Positions 60,848 through 64,000 of a DNA stretch of 64,000 nucleotides are shown here, piece by piece. The notes below the pieces were generated by a model. That model had not been told where the DNA came from and did no database searches. It saw nothing but the letters and a program-made list of their open reading frames with translations. The translations under genes were made by a program, and so were the position numbers. Source of the DNA: Pterois miles. Taxonomy: Eukaryota > Chordata > Actinopteri > Perciformes > Scorpaenidae. The DNA is taken from NCBI GenBank assembly GCA_947000775.1, contig CAMQGK010000058.1, positions 2,169,501 to 2,233,500 on the forward strand, given 5' to 3'. Each line of letters opens with the position of its first letter. Position 1 is the first letter of the stretch.

Positions 60848-60849
<2 letters not shown>
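60416..60849. other. Non-coding
   Basis: No feature identified. Confidence 0.4.

Positions 60850-60904
<55 letters not shown>
60850..60904. repeat. (TA)n microsatellite, about 27 units
   Basis: Uninterrupted TA run. It generates the spurious Tyr-Ile frames on both strands. Confidence 0.95.
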
Positions 60905-60909
<5 letters not shown>

Positions 60910-61573
60910 GTTTTAGCATGCCAAATTGTTTCCAGCAGAATGCATGCCATGCTGATAACATGTTTCTGAATTGATGAGCCTCCACAAGTCTCACCAAATC
61001 CACTAAAACCGACAAATGTCAGGATTAACACTAATCTGTGTTACTCATGCTACAGAAGGCAAACTGAGGAGCTGTGACTTGCAGATAGCAGTGTGTATGT
61101 CAAGAGGCCTGTCAGTACGTTTCATCACCTCCCACTGCCACTCAGGAACCTGATTGATCAGGAAACAGATAAACCAAAAAATGGCATATCTGCAGCTGCT
61201 CTGTCAGCTTAATGCGAGATGTGTGTCTGTGTGAGATAGAAAGATCATCCACCACAATACTAAAGAGAAACTGCTCATACCTTGAGAACCTCTGATTGTG
61301 TTCCCTTTGGCTGCTTTGCTTGACCTCATTTTCTTTGCAGAGAGCCTTCTCTACAATATTGTGAAAACCTTGTTAAGAACTTGTTAGTTATGTGCGTTTA
61401 GTAGCTATTGACTTGTGTTGAAAATCTTGGCAAGTTCATCCATCTTTGTTAAAGCTTCGGGAAACCATATGTATGCTTCAGTTCACTATGTTCCTGCTTT
61501 ATTTATAAGTGGAATAAAGTGACTGCAGAATAAATAAAGCTGGAACATAAATTGCAGCATAAATCGTTCAGTA
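60905..61573. other. Non-coding
   Basis: No feature identified. Confidence 0.4.
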
Positions 61574-61602
61574 TTTTTTTTTTTTTTTTTGGGGGGGGGG
61601 GG
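61574..61602. repeat. Poly-T then poly-G tract
   Basis: About 17 T followed by 12 G. Likely to be length-variable and error-prone in assemblies. Confidence 0.9.
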
Positions 61603-61871
61603 TTCCTTGTCCTTTGCATAGTCGATAAGAGCTGGAATAAAAGCACTCTCAATTCATTCATTTAACTGCAAAAAAACATTATTGTAGTTGTAAAAATGCT
61701 CATTGGAAAATGATTGAATAGGCCATGAATAGGCTCTAACCTTGTGGTTAAGAGACAGAAGAGGTAATGCAAAAAACTACTCTTAAAGCTGGGGTGCGCT
61801 CCTCTCGCTGTCCTAAGCCTTTTCAACCAGACGAGCATGCACAGTACAAAACTGTGTGCCAGTCAGTCTAC

Positions 61872-62258
61872 CATCCATCCATCGTCAACCGCTTTTCCCG
61901 TTGGGGGTCGCGGGGTGGCTGGAGCCGATCCCAGCTGGCATTGGGCGAAGGCGGGGTTCACCCTGGACAGGTCTCCAGTCCATTACAGGACACATAGAGA
62001 CAGACAACATAGAGACAGACAACATAGAGACAGACAATCATTCACGCTCACATCCACACCTACGGGCAATTTAGAGTCATCAATTAACCTAAACAGCATG
62101 TCTTTGGACTGTGGGAGGAAGCCGGAGTACCCGGAGAAAACCCACGCTTACACGGAGAACCACGCAAACTCCACACAGAAGAGTCCCAAGCCGGAATCGA
62201 ACCTGCGACCCTCTTGCTGTGAGAAGAGAGTGCTAACCACTGCACCACCGTGCAGCCA
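61872..62258 (-). mobile_element. SINE family S2, full-length, 12-bp target duplication
   Basis: Flanked by CAGTCAGTCTAC (61860-61871 and 62259-62270). Same structure as 55404-55780, but carries a 14-bp unit repeated three times ('agacagacaacata' near 61998-62038). Confidence 0.85.
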
Positions 62259-62270
62259 CAGTCAGTCTAC

Positions 62271-64000
62271 TAGTACAAGTTAAATGAAGGCTTTACCTGC
62301 TGGTGGCACTAGAGGAAAAGTCAGGGAATCTCCAAAGTCACCTATGGGCACCATGTATGTCTGCACCACATGTCATCTCTCACCACCCAACCAACCAATA
62401 GACTGACATCACATGACTAAAAATATAATTCCCTCCATCAGAAACATGTCATGTGCCAGGATCTACTCTTATGCTGCTAACTTCCTAGAAGGAAGCCACC
62501 TCCTCTTCTAAACAAACAACTTATGTTCACATTCTTTCTCACAGAAACACATTGTATGCATCTTTGAGGTCTAACAAACAATAGATGCATTTCCTTCTTA
62601 CAACATTTGTAAGTCGACCGGTGGAAAGACGTTAAACCGACTGCAATGTGAATCATGATGCCTACTTGAGCGTGCACATGTGCAATGAAATGGGGACCCA
62701 CTCAATACTATTGCTCCATAGTGCAACTGGTAGCCAAGCACTATGGACTTTCATCAAGTACAACTAATCTTTCAACAAGACATCACAGCTACAAATGTGC
62801 TCTATGTTTCAAAAGACCATCAGTGGGTTAAATCATGTAAAGCTTGTTAGAATGGCACATCTGTAAAATGCTGAATTTAGTGTGTGATCTGCATGATGTC
62901 CTATAAGTAGATCTACACTTGTTTTGCCATTTGGAGACTCAATAGCAGATTAAATGACTTGTCAAGTATAAGTGGTATTCATCTGATGGATGATCCACAA
63001 TTTCACAAGCTGGCATAGCTGCACAGTGTAATCGAGAGGATAGTGAAAGCTGCAGGGTCTCCCAGCCAACAGGAAGCATACTGTTGATTTGTTAGTAGAG
63101 CTCTCTGACAGGCAAAAATAGTTGGTTCCAAAGTAGCTCTTGGCAACAGACACATTGGCATTTGCATTGAAGGTTGTTTCTGCAGAGACAAGTTCATTTG
63201 TGCAACTCTGCAAACAGCACCAGTCAGAATGTGACGGCTTCAGAAGAGGGATTGTGTGTTTGCTTAGAGAGCAGAAGAGATAGATATTATCAGGGAAGAG
63301 ACTGCACTGCCCTCCGGTGACACAAACACAGGTGTCCACAGCAGATTAAATTTTAAATGGAGCCCAGCCCGTTAACAAGCCTTTTAAACTGTTGAGGTTT
63401 GACCTTCCATTTCCTCTTGTGGGCACTCAAGCCTTCAACTCTCATCACACCTAAAAACAGCTCATAAACTGTATAAGTAAAGTGGTGGCAAGGCGGCAGA
63501 GATGAATAAATGGCTTTGGCAGGTACGATTCTATAATCTGATCTTTGTTTTGTGAAGAGGTTTGTGCTGAAGTCCATGATCTCAATCAAATCAACACCAA
63601 TAAAAACTGACAATAAAAAAAGCAGAGAAATGATGTGACATTGCTTGCTTGAGAGGTAAAATAGAAAAAGAAAAAAAGGTAGAAAAGTAAAAGAAATAGC
63701 CTATTTACTCTCGCTAAAACTGAGAGTAATGCCTCATGATATTTTTTGTAGCGTCTTTGCCAATTCATATTATAAAGTGGATAAAGGAGAAAGAATATAT
63801 GAAAAAAAAAAGTTTATCCACATTAAATTAATGACAGTCACACTAGCTGCACTGTGATTAAAAAGACTCAGTCCTGCAGTGGACTTAAATCCACAACTCA
63901 ACGACAAAACAAGTACGAATACGGCCAGAAAATACACAGTAGATGATCTGCTGGGGAACTGTGGGCAAGCAGCCGTTATGTTGGGAAGCTGATCCGGAGG
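62271..64000. other. Non-coding, nothing identified
   Basis: The longest frame (63339-62962, 125 codons, minus) has no domain and no exon context. The last 200 bases are ordinary AT-rich sequence. Confidence 0.4.

Noticed and set aside
60821..61031. Tyr-Ile repeat peptides
   Set aside because: Translation of a (TA)n microsatellite.
61574..61602. Poly(A)-type retrogene tail (antisense T tract)
   Set aside because: No coding sequence or target duplication is associated, and the adjoining G run suggests a simple-sequence tract.
1..64000. CRISPR array, operon or bacterial system
   Set aside because: The tandem repeat at 56.7-58.2 kb has no spacers, and the rest of the window has vertebrate repeat content.

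Overview
The window reads as vertebrate nuclear DNA, almost certainly from a teleost fish. It has tRNA-derived SINEs, Rex3-type and CR1/Rex1-type LINE remnants, Tc1/mariner and hAT debris, long (TA)n arrays, and no bacterial-style gene packing. No operon, CRISPR array, rRNA or intact tRNA gene is visible. All family assignments are by eye, without database support.

Layout. 1-12.9 kb holds scattered transposon relics: hAT-like, Tc1-like, two SINE families, and a 494-bp hAT-type MITE with an 8-bp target duplication. 12.9-14.1 kb is a decayed minus-strand LINE. 17-28 kb carries more MITEs, a second large imperfect inverted repeat (19.0-22.1 kb), a Rex3-like LINE tail, an LTR-like segment and a 1.1-kb hAT-type element. 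28.4-44.7 kb is mostly unannotatable non-coding DNA with a few repeats. 44.7-47.6 kb is a LINE split by a solo LTR with a perfect 5-bp target duplication.

The most notable region is 49.3-53.4 kb. The only long convincing open reading frame (530 codons from its first ATG, no intron seen) lies in a 1.71-kb loop. Two near-identical 1.04-kb inverted arms flank it, and both are 3' ends of one young LINE pointing inward. The right arm supplies the last six codons, the stop codon and an overlapping AATAAA, so the protein's C-terminus is LINE-derived and probably truncated.

The second notable region is 56.3-58.2 kb. A promoter-like E-box/TATA pair precedes a broken exon that encodes a signal peptide and then an IGFBP-type cysteine motif. 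This exon runs straight into 44 tandem 33-bp units (11 codons each). The unit is the GCGCC segment of that exon, so a protein-domain exon appears to have become a minisatellite. Because 33 is divisible by 3, the array stays open in several frames on both strands; the long predicted proteins there are probably artefacts.

From 55.4 to 62.3 kb, three copies of a tRNA-headed, (ATGG)n-tailed repeat each carry perfect 12-bp target duplications, marking recent retroposition. No multi-exon host gene could be identified, so whether the window is intergenic or intronic is unknown.
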